The notes beneath the pieces are model-generated. The model ran no database searches. It saw nothing but the letters and a program-made list of their open reading frames with translations, and was not told where the DNA came from. From Thalassospira lohafexi (GTDB taxonomy: Bacteria > Pseudomonadota > Alphaproteobacteria > Rhodospirillales > Thalassospiraceae), in the NCBI RefSeq assembly GCF_002844275.1, contig NZ_NXGX01000004.1, forward strand, positions 496,001 through 560,000: 64,000 nucleotides of DNA. Reading direction: 5' to 3'. The position numbers and the translations under genes are program-made. Below are positions 26,680 through 36,405 of the stretch, one piece after another (the first letter of the stretch is position 1; each line of letters opens with the position of its first letter).

Positions 26680-27909
26680 CTACAGGCCCTTCATCGGGCC
26701 AACCATTTGCAGGAAATCGATCAATACGGCTGCTGCGACATCGGCATCCTCTGGCGTGATGGCTTCGTTCGGATGATGGCTGAGCCCGTCGCGGCAACGA
26801 ACAAACAGCATACCGATGTCACACAGATCATGCATCGCCAGTCCATCATGGCCCGCCCCGCTAAACAGGCGATGGGGTGAAATACCCTGTTCACCAATGG
26901 CCTGACCCAAACCATTCATGATCCAGTCGGCACATTTAACACCTTCTGCTTCATAGGTTTGATCCGCCGATATTTCGACCCGGCGGTTACGTGCAATGTT
27001 GGGCAGGGCCGACAGAATCTGTCCCCGGCCATTGACCCGTACGATGCGTTCCGGTGCGCGCAGCTCAATCGTCAAATCGACATGATCAGGAATGACATTG
27101 ACCGCATTTGGCGTGACATCGATTTTGCCAACCACACCAACCATCCCTTCGGTCGCGCTGCAAATGCCTTCGACCTGATGGATGACATCGGCGGCAGCAA
27201 CCAACGCATCATGACGGTCATGCATCGGGGTGGTTCCGGCATGGCTTGCCTTGCCCTGAATACGCACGCGGTGGCGTTCGATCCCGGTCAGGGCCGTGAC
27301 CACACCAACCGGCAGGTCCATTTTTTCAAGAACCGGCCCCTGTTCGATATGGACTTCGACAAAGCCCAGCACATTCTTGCGGTCCCGCTTAAGGGTGGGG
27401 ATGTCATCGGGATTGCAGCCAAAAGCCTTAAGCGCGTCGGCGACAGTGATGTCCTGATCATCGGTGGCATCGAGTGCCTTGGGATCGAACGTCCCGGCAA
27501 GGGCGCGTGACCCGACAAGGGTGGATTGAAAACGCGTGCCTTCTTCATCGCCAAAGGCAACAACTTCGATGCCAAACGGCAATTCAATGCCGGTTTTTAA
27601 AAGGTGCTCAATCACCGCAATCGGCAGGGCAACGCCGAGCATTCCATCATATTTCCCGCCAGACACGACCGTGTCCTGATGCGAGCCAAGGATCAGGGTT
27701 GGGGCACCAGAAAGGGCCTTGGCATCGCGGCCAACGATATTGCCTGCCGCGTCAATTTCACTGGTTAGGCCGGCTTTGGTCACCCAGTCGCGGATCAACG
27801 GGGTTACCGCGCGGTGTTCGTCACTTAGAAACAGGCGGGTCACACCGGGGCCGGGTTGGCTGTGGCGGGCGGCGTCTTCGAGACGGTCAAAGATCAGTTG
27901 GCCAAGCAT
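26680..27909 (-). CDS. M20-family Zn-dependent amidohydrolase (allantoate/N-carbamoyl-amino acid hydrolase type)
   Basis: The 409-residue protein has the metal ligands of the hydantoinase/carbamoylase subfamily: His/Asp in GSHQDTVVSGGKYDG, Glu in FGDEEGTRF, His in FVEVHIEQGPVLE and the late SGAGHDGLAMHDL. The family cleaves allantoate, N-carbamoyl amino acids or beta-ureidopropionate in the cytoplasm. It lies 13 bases after the DUF1028 gene, forming a two-gene unit divergent from a peptide-type ABC transporter. It resembles the enzyme at 40051-41328 but sits outside the pyrimidine cluster, so a different N-carbamoyl or ureido substrate is likely. Confidence 0.87.
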   Translation of the reverse strand: MLGQLIFDRLEDAARHSQPGPGVTRLFLSDEHRAVTPLIRDWVTKAGLTSEIDAAGNIVGRDAKALSGAPTLILGSHQDTVVSGGKYDGMLGVALPIAVIEHLLKTGIELPFGIEVVAFGDEEGTRFQSTLVGSRALAGTFDPKALDATDDQDITVADALKAFGCNPDDIPTLKRDRKNVLGFVEVHIEQGPVLEKMDLPVGVVTALTGIERHRVRIQGKASHAGTTPMHDRHDALVAAADVIHQVEGICSATEGMVGVVGKIDVTPNAVNVIPDHVDLTIELRAPERIVRVNGRGQILSALPNIARNRRVEISADQTYEAEGVKCADWIMNGLGQAIGEQGISPHRLFSGAGHDGLAMHDLCDIGMLFVRCRDGLSHHPNEAITPEDADVAAAVLIDFLQMVGPMKGL

Positions 27910-27922
27910 AATGATTGGAACC

Positions 27923-28588
27923 TTAGTACTGGTGGGGCGTGTCAGGGGTCGGCAGTCGGTCAAAAAAGCTACGATATTCAGGATCGCGGGTCATGTCGTA
28001 AAGGCGCTGTAATTCCGCGATTGGATCGGCATGATCATCGACGCGCAGATCAAGCGGCAAGGCATTTGGATAGACGACCTTGATCATCGCCGATGTTGTG
28101 CCACGTACATCCCCGCCAGCATCAAACCCGGCAACAAGGGATTCCAGCAAGCACAGATCAAACCGTTGCGATGTTTGCGCCATGGCATGGAAACGGTCGC
28201 GCATCACGCTTGGCACATTGGGATGGGCCAGCATATTACCACCCAGTACAAGGTCGCGTTCAACAAGATGGGTGGTTTCAGGGCGGTTTTTTTCGCCGGT
28301 CCAGGCCGCCGTTTCGCCGTTGTCATCAAGCACCAGCAATTGCCGCCATTGGCGACCATCATCGGCATTTATCAGCTCATCACGCACCGAATCGGCCCGT
28401 TTGCCGGATTCAAGCAAGGTTAGACCGTTAATCCCGTACCAGTAATTGGTGGAAAATCCCTGCGTCGCAATCACGCCGATACCGGGTTTTAGATGCGGGA
28501 CAAAGCCACCCACGGCCAGATTTCCCGTTGCACTGGCAATGCCCAGTGCATTGGTTTTCGGGTCTCTGGCGACGATTGTGTAAGTCAT
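27923..28588 (-). CDS. DUF1028-family protein (Ntn-hydrolase-like)
   Basis: The 221-residue protein shows the DUF1028 pattern: TYTIVARDPKTNALGIASATG, VGGFVPHLKPGIGVIATQGFS, YGINGLTLLESG, and LVLGGNMLAHPNV. The family resembles Ntn hydrolases, but its substrate is not established; members often sit with peptide ABC transporters and amidohydrolases, as here. A good ribosome site (caggaaac) supports the start. The tandem palindromes at 28632-28678 lie 44 bases upstream and probably control both directions. It may process imported peptides or acylated compounds. Confidence 0.87.
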   Translation of the reverse strand: MTYTIVARDPKTNALGIASATGNLAVGGFVPHLKPGIGVIATQGFSTNYWYGINGLTLLESGKRADSVRDELINADDGRQWRQLLVLDDNGETAAWTGEKNRPETTHLVERDLVLGGNMLAHPNVPSVMRDRFHAMAQTSQRFDLCLLESLVAGFDAGGDVRGTTSAMIKVVYPNALPLDLRVDDHADPIAELQRLYDMTRDPEYRSFFDRLPTPDTPHQY

Positions 28589-28631
28589 GTTTCCTGCCTG
28601 TGTCCCAGCTTAGCACGATGGCGGTCTGGAA

Positions 28632-28678
28632 ATTTATTATGATAAATAATTGCCGAATTCGAATTTATCATTATAAAT
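28632..28678. promoter_or_regulatory. two tandem 16-bp palindromic operators between divergent operons
   Basis: atttat-tatg-ataaat (28632-28647) and atttat-catt-ataaat (28663-28678) are each palindromic, and together form a larger inverted repeat with one mismatch. Their centres are 31 bp apart, three helical turns. They lie between the DUF1028 unit (-) and the peptide ABC operon (+). The GntR-family gene at 34428 is the natural candidate regulator. Confidence 0.65.
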
Positions 28679-28829
28679 AGGTTTTGCAACCGTCACATCC
28701 GAACGCATCGACAACGGGTTCGGAAAACGGGAAACGTCGTTAAAAAAAAGAACACCACAAAAGCGGTGCGTTGTCGGTCGGTTCGGTTTGAACCGGGGTA
28801 ACAGGAAGGTTTCAACAAGGGAGGCTTGA

Positions 28830-30398
28830 ATGAAAAGCCTGTTTAAAGGGGCGCTGACAGCAGCCGCCCTCGCGGTTTGTGCATTCGGGTTCGGCCACGC
28901 CGAAGCCCAGACCCCACCAGGTGTCCTGGTGGTGGGTCAGATTGCAGAACCCAAATCACTTGATCCGGCGGCAGTGACCGCTGTGAACGATTTTCGTATT
29001 TTGATGAATGTCTATGATGGTCTGGTCCGTTACAAGGATGGCACGCTTGAAGTTGAGCCCGCCTTGGCCGAAAGCTGGACTATCTCTGATGACGGGACGG
29101 TGTATACGTTCAAGCTGCGCGATGGGGTGACATTCCATGACGGCACCCCGTTCAATGCCGAGGCGGTGAAATACAATTTTGACCGTATGCTTGACGAAAA
29201 CCATCCCCAACATGACACCGGCCCGTTCCCATTGGCGTTTTTCTTTAGTGCTGTGGAAACGATTGATGTCGTGGACGACCTGACGGTCAAATTTACGCTT
29301 AATGCGCCTTATGCGCCGTTTCTGTCCAACCTTGCCTATCCGACCGGCCTGATCGTTTCACCGGAAGCCGTGAAGGAATTTGGTGCGGATTACGGTCGTC
29401 ATCCGGTGGGTACAGGCCCGTTCAAATTTGCCGAATGGGAAAGCAATGCCAAGGTCGTTGTCGTGCGCAACGATGACTATTGGGAAGATGTCGCCAAGCT
29501 TGAGGCGGTTGTGTTCCGTCCGATCACGGATGCCAATACCCGTGTGGCGGAACTGATGGCCGGGGGCATTGATCTGATGGTCGAAGTGCCGCCAGATAGC
29601 CTGACGCAGCTATCGGGTGACGACAATTTCAGTGTCTATGAACAGGCCGGACCGCATCTTTGGTTCCTTATTCTGAACATGAAAGAAGGCCCGTTCAAAG
29701 ACAAGAAAGTCCGTCAGGCGATCAACTATGCGATTGATAAAAAGGCATTGGTTGAAAACGTCCTTCAGGGCACGGCCGAAATTGCGACGGGGCCAACCCC
29801 ACCTGCATTTGCATGGGCCTATAATGAACAGCTTCAGCCTTATCCCCATGATATCGAAAAGGCAAAACAGCTGATCAAGGAAGCCGGTGCCGAAGGTGAG
29901 AAAGTGACCTTCTATGTCACCGAAGGCGGTTCCGGCATGCTTGATCCGATCCCGATGGGGGCGGCCATTCAGGCGGACCTTGCGCAGATCGGTCTAACCG
30001 TTGCGATCGAGACATACGAATGGAACACCTTCCTTGGTAAGGTGAACCCGGGTCTTGAAGGCAAGGCGGATATGGCGGAAATGGCCTGGATGACCAATGA
30101 TCCAGACACCTTGCCATATCTGGCATTGCGCACCGATGCGTGGCCCGACAAGGGCGGGTTTAATTCCGGGTATTATTCCAACCCCGAAGTCGACAAACTT
30201 CTTGAAGCTGCACGTTCGTCCACCGATCAGGCTGAACGGGCCAAGCTGTACCGCGAAATGCAGGAAATCGTTTATGACGATGCCCCGTGGGCCTTTATCG
30301 CGAACTGGAAGCAAAACGCCGTTTCAAGCACCATGGTTGATGGTTTTAAATTGCAGCCATCCTTCTTCCTGCTGCTAGATGATGTCGTGAAGAACTGA
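28830..30398 (+). CDS. peptide-type ABC transporter substrate-binding protein (SBP family 5)
   Basis: The 522-residue periplasmic protein has a signal peptide ending at GHAEA-QT and a strong gggagg ribosome site. Family 5 hallmarks are AESWTISDDGTVYTFKLRDG, VTFHDGTPFNAEAVKYNFDR, GTGPFKFAEW and DKKVRQAINYAIDKKALVE. It binds oligopeptides or other bulky solutes such as glutathione or modified amino acids. The ligand cannot be named, but linkage to an M20 amidohydrolase, a DUF1028 protein and an M42 peptidase suggests a peptide-like or N-acylated compound. A strong terminator after it implies higher expression than the permeases. Confidence 0.92.
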   Translation: MKSLFKGALTAAALAVCAFGFGHAEAQTPPGVLVVGQIAEPKSLDPAAVTAVNDFRILMNVYDGLVRYKDGTLEVEPALAESWTISDDGTVYTFKLRDGVTFHDGTPFNAEAVKYNFDRMLDENHPQHDTGPFPLAFFFSAVETIDVVDDLTVKFTLNAPYAPFLSNLAYPTGLIVSPEAVKEFGADYGRHPVGTGPFKFAEWESNAKVVVVRNDDYWEDVAKLEAVVFRPITDANTRVAELMAGGIDLMVEVPPDSLTQLSGDDNFSVYEQAGPHLWFLILNMKEGPFKDKKVRQAINYAIDKKALVENVLQGTAEIATGPTPPAFAWAYNEQLQPYPHDIEKAKQLIKEAGAEGEKVTFYVTEGGSGMLDPIPMGAAIQADLAQIGLTVAIETYEWNTFLGKVNPGLEGKADMAEMAWMTNDPDTLPYLALRTDAWPDKGGFNSGYYSNPEVDKLLEAARSSTDQAERAKLYREMQEIVYDDAPWAFIANWKQNAVSSTMVDGFKLQPSFFLLLDDVVKN

Positions 30399-30411
30399 TC
30401 TGATCTTTGAT

Positions 30412-30448
30412 GCCGGGGCGGGCTGTTCTTGCCCCGGCGTTTTTATTT
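30412..30448 (+). terminator. intra-operon terminator after the binding-protein gene
   Basis: gccggggc and gccccggc enclose an 11-nt loop and are followed by gtttttatttt. Partial read-through would supply the downstream permease genes. Confidence 0.85.
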
Positions 30449-30484
30449 TCCGCATTTCCCGCACATCAACGGACGAGCCGCGCC

Positions 30485-31432
30485 ATGCACGTCTATATCC
30501 TGCGTCGATTGATCCTGATGATCCCGGTTTTACTGGGTCTGACAGTGATTGTTTTTCTGATTATGTCGTTGATCCCCGGTGATCCGGCACTTGCGATCCT
30601 TGGATCCTATGCCACGCCAGAGAACGTCGCAAAATTGCGCGCCGATCTTGGGTTGGACAAATCCATGGTCGAACAATACTGGATCTGGCTGACCAATATG
30701 GTTCAGGGCGATTTTGGGCGATCCTACAGCCTGAACCGTCCGGTTCTCGATGAAATTCTTGAACGGTTCGGCGCGACATTGATTTTAGCAGGAACCGCCC
30801 TTGTTCTATGTACGATCTTTGGTCTGTTGACCGGGGTTGTCTCGGCCGTGCGTCAATATGGCTGGGCGGATAAGACGCTGACCTTTGCGGTTTTGATCGG
30901 GATTTCCATTCCAAGTTTCTGGCTTGGTCTGTTGTTGATGATGTTTTTTGCCGTTGAATTGCGGTGGCTGCCGGTCAGTGGCATGTACGCCATTTACGGC
31001 GGTGGTGATTTACCCGATTTGATTCGGCATCTGATTTTGCCATCGGTCACCTTGGCCGTGGTGGCGACCGGGATTATTGCCCGGCTGACACGATCCAACA
31101 TGCTTGAAGTGCTGCGTCAGGATTTCATCCGCACGGCACGGGCCAAGGGGCTTGATGAAAACCGGGTGATTTATCGTCACGCGTTCAAGGCGGCCCTGGT
31201 CAATGTCATTCCGGTGATCGGGGTGCAGGCGGGCTTTGTTCTGGGCGGGGCGGTCTATATTGAAACCGTGTTCCAGTGGCCCGGTATTGGCCGCATGCTG
31301 GTCAATGCGATTTCAACGCGCGATATCCTGCTGGTACAGGGCGGGGTGGTTCTGGTCGCGGGCAGTTACGTTCTGTTTAACCTGTTTGCCGATGTCATCC
31401 AGCATCTGCTTGATCCAAGGGTGAAGGCATGA
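30485..31432 (+). CDS. peptide-type ABC transporter permease, DppB-like
   Basis: The 315-residue protein starts at the ATG at 30485, giving the typical MHVYILRRLILMIPVLLG opening. It has six membrane segments. The family features are LIPGDPALAILG near the N-terminus, RLTRSNMLEVLRQDFIRTAR with ARAKG (the EAA loop that contacts the ATPase), and VFQWPGIGRMLVNAI at the end. It overlaps the next gene by four bases (ATGA), so translation is coupled. It forms the channel with the DppC-like half of the following fusion protein. Confidence 0.92.
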   Translation: MHVYILRRLILMIPVLLGLTVIVFLIMSLIPGDPALAILGSYATPENVAKLRADLGLDKSMVEQYWIWLTNMVQGDFGRSYSLNRPVLDEILERFGATLILAGTALVLCTIFGLLTGVVSAVRQYGWADKTLTFAVLIGISIPSFWLGLLLMMFFAVELRWLPVSGMYAIYGGGDLPDLIRHLILPSVTLAVVATGIIARLTRSNMLEVLRQDFIRTARAKGLDENRVIYRHAFKAALVNVIPVIGVQAGFVLGGAVYIETVFQWPGIGRMLVNAISTRDILLVQGGVVLVAGSYVLFNLFADVIQHLLDPRVKA

Positions 31433-33378
31433 CCAGTACCGCCGTGACAGGCCCAAATTCAAATCCTCATACCAATGCAAAAAAGCGATCCGCGCGCCCC
31501 TCGGCGTTCAAGCTTTTGGCGCGTAACCAGCTTGCCCTGATGGGGGCGGTGATTTTGGCGTTGGTGGTTTTAATTGTTATTATAACACCGATCCTGCCGC
31601 TGCCCGATCCGGATGCCACGGACCCGGCTCAGCGTTTGTTGCGCCCCCTTGCCGATGGGCATTTTCTGGGCACCGACCATCTGGGTCGTGATTTGCTGTC
31701 CCGGTTAATTTGGGGCACGCGGGTCAGCCTGGCGGTCGGGATTTCGGCATCCCTTGTTGCTGCGCTGTTTGGCTCGGTCATCGGGATTGTCTCTGGCTAT
31801 TTTGGCGGGCGTACCGATAACATCATGATGCGCGGCATTGATATGCTGATGGCCTTCCCTTACATCCTGCTGGCTTTGGCGATTGTTGCCGCCCTTGGTC
31901 CGGGGTTGATGAATGCGCTTTATGCGATTGCGGTGGTCAATATTCCGTTCTTTGCCCGTAACATCCGCGGTGTGACCGTCGGGATTGCGCACCGCGAATT
32001 TGTCGATGCGGCCAAACTTTCGGGCAAAGGACATATCCGGATTATCCTGACAGAAATCCTGCCCAATGTGATGCCGGTGATTGTGATTACGATCTCGACC
32101 ACGGTCGGCTGGATGATCCTTGAAACGGCGGGGTTAAGCTTCCTTGGTCTGGGCGCACAGCCGCCACAGGCCGACCTTGGGTCGATGCTGGGCGAAGGGC
32201 GGAAACTGATCACGACCGCGATGCATCTGTCGGCCATTCCCGGTGCGATGATCTTTGTTCTGGTGATGAGCATCAATTTGTTGGGTGATGGCATTCGCGA
32301 TGTGCTCGACCCGCGTTTGAAATCGGGTGCATTGGCACGTCCTGCACCACTGACCCGCATTGACCGGACGGACGAGGGGGCAGGCACAACTTATCCCGAT
32401 GACACGGTTCTGGCGGTCGATGAGTTGCGCACCGAATTTGTTCTGGGCGATGACAGCTATAAGGCGGTCGGCGGGGTCAGTTTCCATGTCGGCAAAAACG
32501 AATGCGTTGGTTTGGTCGGGGAGTCTGGTTCAGGAAAATCGGTTACCGCATTGTCGCTTTTGGGGCTGGTTGCCTCACCGCCCGGCACGATTGTTGGCGG
32601 GCGGGTGATGTTTGATGGCAAGGATGTCTATGGCATGTCGGAAGACGACGTGCGCGACATTCGCGGCGGTAAAGCGGCCTATGTTTTTCAGGACCCGTTA
32701 TCGACCCTGCATCCGTTGTTTTCCATCGGCGATCAACTGGTCGAAGCCATTCGGGCGCATAATGCTGTTAGCTATAAGGATGCGTGGGCCAAGGCGGTTG
32801 AGTTGCTTGGCATGGTGCGCATTCCCAATCCGCAAAGCCGGGCTGATAACTATCCTCATCAATTGTCGGGCGGGATGCGCCAGCGCGTTGGTATTGCAAT
32901 GGCGCTTGCCAATGAACCGCGCCTGATCATTGCCGATGAGCCGACCACGGCCCTTGATGTGACGGTACAGGCGCAGATTTTGAAATTGATGAACAACCTG
33001 CGCAATGATCACGGCACGTCGGTGTTGTTCATTACCCATGATTTTGGCGTGGTATCGGAAATCTGTGACCGGGTGGCGGTGATGTATGCCGGACGGATTG
33101 TTGAAATGGGCACGACAGAGCAAGTGCTTCATCATCCGGCCCATCCCTATACCAAGCGGTTGATTGATTGTGTGCCGCGTTTGGGCGAACCCGACCGTCG
33201 GACGTCTGCCATTCCGGGATTGCCGCCAGCGGTTAATAATCTGCCGGCCGGATGTGCCTTTGCCGATCGTTGTGACCGGGTCGAGGAAGCATGTCGGGTT
33301 GGCTCAATTGCCTTTGATGATCTTGGTAATGGCCATGGTGTGCGCTGTATCAAACCGATGGAGGGTGCAGATGTCTGA
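31429..33378 (+). CDS. fusion of DppC-like permease and DppD-like ATPase
   Basis: The 649-residue protein joins two normally separate subunits. Residues 1-300 form a DppC permease, with [19 protein letters not shown], the EAA loop [16 protein letters not shown] and [17 protein letters not shown]. Residues about 327-649 form a DppD ATPase, with Walker A GESGSGKS at 364-371, [15 protein letters not shown], Walker [13 protein letters not shown] and the cysteine-containing C-terminal domain [17 protein letters not shown]. Both halves look complete, with a linker around 300-326. Similar permease/ATPase fusions are known in databases. It overlaps the next ATPase gene by eight bases. Confidence 0.93.
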   Translation: MTSTAVTGPNSNPHTNAKKRSARPSAFKLLARNQLALMGAVILALVVLIVIITPILPLPDPDATDPAQRLLRPLADGHFLGTDHLGRDLLSRLIWGTRVSLAVGISASLVAALFGSVIGIVSGYFGGRTDNIMMRGIDMLMAFPYILLALAIVAALGPGLMNALYAIAVVNIPFFARNIRGVTVGIAHREFVDAAKLSGKGHIRIILTEILPNVMPVIVITISTTVGWMILETAGLSFLGLGAQPPQADLGSMLGEGRKLITTAMHLSAIPGAMIFVLVMSINLLGDGIRDVLDPRLKSGALARPAPLTRIDRTDEGAGTTYPDDTVLAVDELRTEFVLGDDSYKAVGGVSFHVGKNECVGLVGESGSGKSVTALSLLGLVASPPGTIVGGRVMFDGKDVYGMSEDDVRDIRGGKAAYVFQDPLSTLHPLFSIGDQLVEAIRAHNAVSYKDAWAKAVELLGMVRIPNPQSRADNYPHQLSGGMRQRVGIAMALANEPRLIIADEPTTALDVTVQAQILKLMNNLRNDHGTSVLFITHDFGVVSEICDRVAVMYAGRIVEMGTTEQVLHHPAHPYTKRLIDCVPRLGEPDRRTSAIPGLPPAVNNLPAGCAFADRCDRVEEACRVGSIAFDDLGNGHGVRCIKPMEGADV

Positions 33379-34372
33379 TGCGTCTCATGTTTCTGATGTC
33401 GTTTTGCAAACCCGCGATCTGGTGCGGACGTTCGGTGGTGGCCGGACCCTGTTTGGCGGGCAAAAGCCAACCGTCTATGCCGTGCGTGGTATAGACGTCG
33501 CGGTGCGTAAGGGCGAAACCCTTGGCATTGTTGGGGAATCAGGGTGCGGAAAATCGACATTGGCCAGGATGTTGGTTGGGCTGGATCGCCCGACAGAGGG
33601 CAATATCACCCTGACCGGATCGGATATGAACGATCTGATTGCGCATGATCGTCATGCGTTGTCACGGCGCATTCAATATGTGTTTCAGGATCCGATCAGT
33701 TCGCTTAATCCGCGTAAATTGATCCGTGAAACGCTGGCCGGACCGTTGCGGTATCTGCGTGGGCTTTCGGGGGAGGATCTGAACAAGCGACTGGCGGAAT
33801 TGATGGATGCGGTCAATCTGCGACCGGAATTTCTGGATCGTTATCCGCATGAGTTTTCTGGCGGGCAGGCGCAGCGGGTTGGCATTGCGCGGGCGTTGGC
33901 CGCAGAACCGGAAATCATTGTTCTGGATGAACCGGTTTCGGCACTTGATGTGTCGGTTCAGGCACAGGTGCTGAACCTTTTGGCCGATCTTAAAAAGAAA
34001 TTTGGCCTGACATATGTTTTCATCAGCCATGATTTATCCGTGGTCGAAGCGGTCAGTGACCGGGTGGCCGTGATGTATTTCGGGCGCGTCGTCGAACAGG
34101 CAAAAGGCCGTGCGCTGTTTGACAAACCCCTGCACCCCTATACCCGTTTGCTGCTTGATAGCGCGCCGGTGCCGGGCAAGCGCGGGTTGACGGTTGAGGA
34201 TGCCAGTGCCGAACTGCCCGACCCATTGGCCCCGCCGCCCGGATGTGCCTTTGCCCCGCGCTGTCCACGTGCGCAGGATGATTGCGTTGCCAAGGTGCCC
34301 GATGCGCAATATGGCCTCGAAAATCATGACGCGGCATGTTTCCATCCGCTCAATCCGGTGACATCGGCCTAA
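33371..34372 (+). CDS. peptide-type ABC transporter ATPase, DppF-like
   Basis: The 333-residue ATPase starts at the ATG at 33371, inside the end of the previous gene. It has Walker A GESGCGKST, Q-loop YVFQDPISSLNPRK, signature SGGQAQRVGIARAL, Walker B IIVLDEPVSALD, FISHDLSVV, and the oligopeptide-transporter C-terminal domain with PPGCAFAPRCPRAQDDC. It pairs with the ATPase half of the upstream fusion to power import. The frame extends upstream, but that part lies wholly within the fusion gene and is not protein-like. Confidence 0.92.
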   Translation: MSDASHVSDVVLQTRDLVRTFGGGRTLFGGQKPTVYAVRGIDVAVRKGETLGIVGESGCGKSTLARMLVGLDRPTEGNITLTGSDMNDLIAHDRHALSRRIQYVFQDPISSLNPRKLIRETLAGPLRYLRGLSGEDLNKRLAELMDAVNLRPEFLDRYPHEFSGGQAQRVGIARALAAEPEIIVLDEPVSALDVSVQAQVLNLLADLKKKFGLTYVFISHDLSVVEAVSDRVAVMYFGRVVEQAKGRALFDKPLHPYTRLLLDSAPVPGKRGLTVEDASAELPDPLAPPPGCAFAPRCPRAQDDCVAKVPDAQYGLENHDAACFHPLNPVTSA

Positions 34373-34427
34373 AATAAACTAATATGTGCCCGATCAATTA
34401 CCTTCAGGGCGCGACAGGGAAAACAGG

Positions 34428-35297
34428 ATGACCAAAAACCCGATCAAGGGTCCGTTAAAAGATATGGAGCTTACGACGCGACCGCGAAAACGCGACCGTA
34501 AACGGCCCGATATCATTGCCGATGCGCTGAAAGATTACATCGCGCAAAAGGGTCTGCGCCCCGGTGCGCGCTTGCCGCAGGAAGCGGACCTGATCGCGTT
34601 GTTAGGCGCATCGAAAGGCACGGTGCGCGAAGCGCTGAAATCCATGGAAACCCAAGGCATCATCACCACCCGTACCGGTCCGGGGGGCGGGGCATTTATC
34701 GACAGCGTGTCGGAGGGGCGTGCGGTTGAGCTTTTGTCGAATTACTTCTTTTTCAAGAACCTTTCGATCCGCGATATCTATGAATTGCGGATATTGCTGG
34801 AACCGGAGATGGCCGCAGCCTGCATCGGGCATTTGTCCGAGGATGATTTTCAGCGTCTTGAAGAAGTCATGACATGGTACGCAAGCCACCCGCAATCCAT
34901 CGAAGAAGCCCGCCGCCAACGCCATAAGGAACTTGAGTTTCATCTGGTGCTGGTGGAGCTGTGCCCCAATCCGCTGTTGTCGTTTTTCTGTCGGTTCATG
35001 ATTGATCTTTTGATGAATTTGACCGTGTGCAAAAAAATCTATGATCAGCCCAACACCGAATTGCGCGAAACGGGCCGAAACTATCAATTCCGTCTGATCG
35101 AAGCCCTGCGCAACGGGGATGGTGAAACCGCACGTGCGGTAACCTATCAGCACATGTGCGCGGCCCAGCGTTTGATGGAAGAACAGGAAGCGGTGGTTGA
35201 AAACCGGTTTCTGCGCGTTGGCAATATTGATCTGCCGCGCGATTTACCGCCCAGTGCGGAATTACGTGCCCTTTCGGGTATTGCCACCAAACACTAA
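34428..35297 (+). CDS. GntR-family regulator, FadR/FCD subfamily
   Basis: The 289-residue protein has an N-terminal winged helix (RPDIIADALKDYIAQKGLRP, LPQEADLIALLGASKGTVRE, ALKSMETQGIITTRTG) and a helical FCD ligand domain (IYELRILLEPEMAAACIGHL, HKELEFHLVLVELCPN, RLIEALRNGDGETARAVTYQHM). FCD histidines and aspartate usually hold a metal that contacts a carboxylate ligand. The start at 34428 follows acagg. Located just after the ABC genes, it probably senses the imported compound and binds the tandem palindromes at 28632-28678. Confidence 0.9.
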   Translation: MTKNPIKGPLKDMELTTRPRKRDRKRPDIIADALKDYIAQKGLRPGARLPQEADLIALLGASKGTVREALKSMETQGIITTRTGPGGGAFIDSVSEGRAVELLSNYFFFKNLSIRDIYELRILLEPEMAAACIGHLSEDDFQRLEEVMTWYASHPQSIEEARRQRHKELEFHLVLVELCPNPLLSFFCRFMIDLLMNLTVCKKIYDQPNTELRETGRNYQFRLIEALRNGDGETARAVTYQHMCAAQRLMEEQEAVVENRFLRVGNIDLPRDLPPSAELRALSGIATKH

Positions 35298-35340
35298 GTC
35301 TTCTCTACGCTCTCTCAACACGCCATTCAGGACGATTATC

Positions 35341-36405
35341 ATGACAGCTCCCCATATCGACCGCCAATATCTGAGTGCTGTTCTGGCGAAGCTTCTGACG
35401 ATTGATAGTCCGACGGGCATGACCGACGGGGCGGTGGCATTTGTCTGCGATGAATTGCGCGACATGGGGATTGCGTTTGAACTGACCCGACGTGGTGCCA
35501 TCCGGGCCGATTTGCCCGGCGCACGCAAAAGCCCGGATCGCGCGGTGGCGGTGCATCTTGATACCCTTGGTGCCATGGTCAAACAGATCAAGGATAATGG
35601 CCGGTTGGAAGTCACCATGATCGGCCATTGGTCGTCGCGCTTTGCCGAAGGTGCGCGGGTGACCGTTTATGCCGATGGCGGCAAGACGTTCCGGGGTACG
35701 ATCCTGACCATCAAGGCATCGGGGCATACCTATAACACCGAAATTGAAAGCCAGCCGGTAACGTGGGAACAGCTTGAACTGCGTCTGGATGCCCGCATAG
35801 CCAATGGTGATGACGTGCGTGCCCTTGGCATTCATGTCGGCGATATGGTGGCAATTGATACCAATGCCGAATTTACCGACAGCGGCTTTGTCGTGTCGCG
35901 CCATCTTGACGACAAGGCCGGGGTGGCCGCCGTGCTTGCGGCTGTGCGTGCCGTGGTTAACGGGCAGGCGTCCTTGCCGGTTGAGTGCCATATCCTGTTT
36001 ACCATTGCCGAGGAAGTCGGCCTTGGCGCACCCCATATCCTGCACGATGATATTGCCGAACTGGTCGCGGTTGATAACGGCACCTTTGCGCCGGGCCAGA
36101 ACACCAGCGAGTTTGGTGTGACCATTGCGATGAAGGATATGTCAGGGCCGTTTGACCGCAAGCTAAACCGTCATTTACTGGATCTATGTGAAACAAACGG
36201 CATCGAGCATTCCCGCGATGTGTTTAAATTCTATCGCAGTGACGTCGCATCTGCGCTTGAAGCCGGGTACGACACACGGGCGTCCCTTATTTGTTTTGGG
36301 CTGGATGCATCGCACGGGCATGAACGTGCCCATATCGACAGTTTTGTCGCGGTGGGTGAACTTCTGGTGGCCTATTTGCAAAGCCCGCCGATTGATCAGG
36401 TCTGA
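35341..36405 (+). CDS. M42-family metallopeptidase, type associated with the NAGGN osmolyte system
   Basis: The 354-residue protein carries M42 aminopeptidase ligands: VAVHLDTLGAMVK (His/Asp), VVSRHLDDKAGVAA (the shared Asp), FTIAEEVGLGAPHIL (catalytic and metal Glu) and DASHGHERAH. The TGMTDGAVAFVCDEL start, the RRGAIRADLPGARKSPDRAV segment and WSSRFAEGARV fit the subgroup linked to N-acetylglutaminylglutamine amide (NAGGN) clusters. No NAGGN biosynthesis gene is in this window, so degradation of an imported peptide is at least as likely. The ATG at 35341 follows aggac. Its 3' end overlaps the convergent thioesterase gene by ten bases. Confidence 0.88.
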   Translation: MTAPHIDRQYLSAVLAKLLTIDSPTGMTDGAVAFVCDELRDMGIAFELTRRGAIRADLPGARKSPDRAVAVHLDTLGAMVKQIKDNGRLEVTMIGHWSSRFAEGARVTVYADGGKTFRGTILTIKASGHTYNTEIESQPVTWEQLELRLDARIANGDDVRALGIHVGDMVAIDTNAEFTDSGFVVSRHLDDKAGVAAVLAAVRAVVNGQASLPVECHILFTIAEEVGLGAPHILHDDIAELVAVDNGTFAPGQNTSEFGVTIAMKDMSGPFDRKLNRHLLDLCETNGIEHSRDVFKFYRSDVASALEAGYDTRASLICFGLDASHGHERAHIDSFVAVGELLVAYLQSPPIDQV

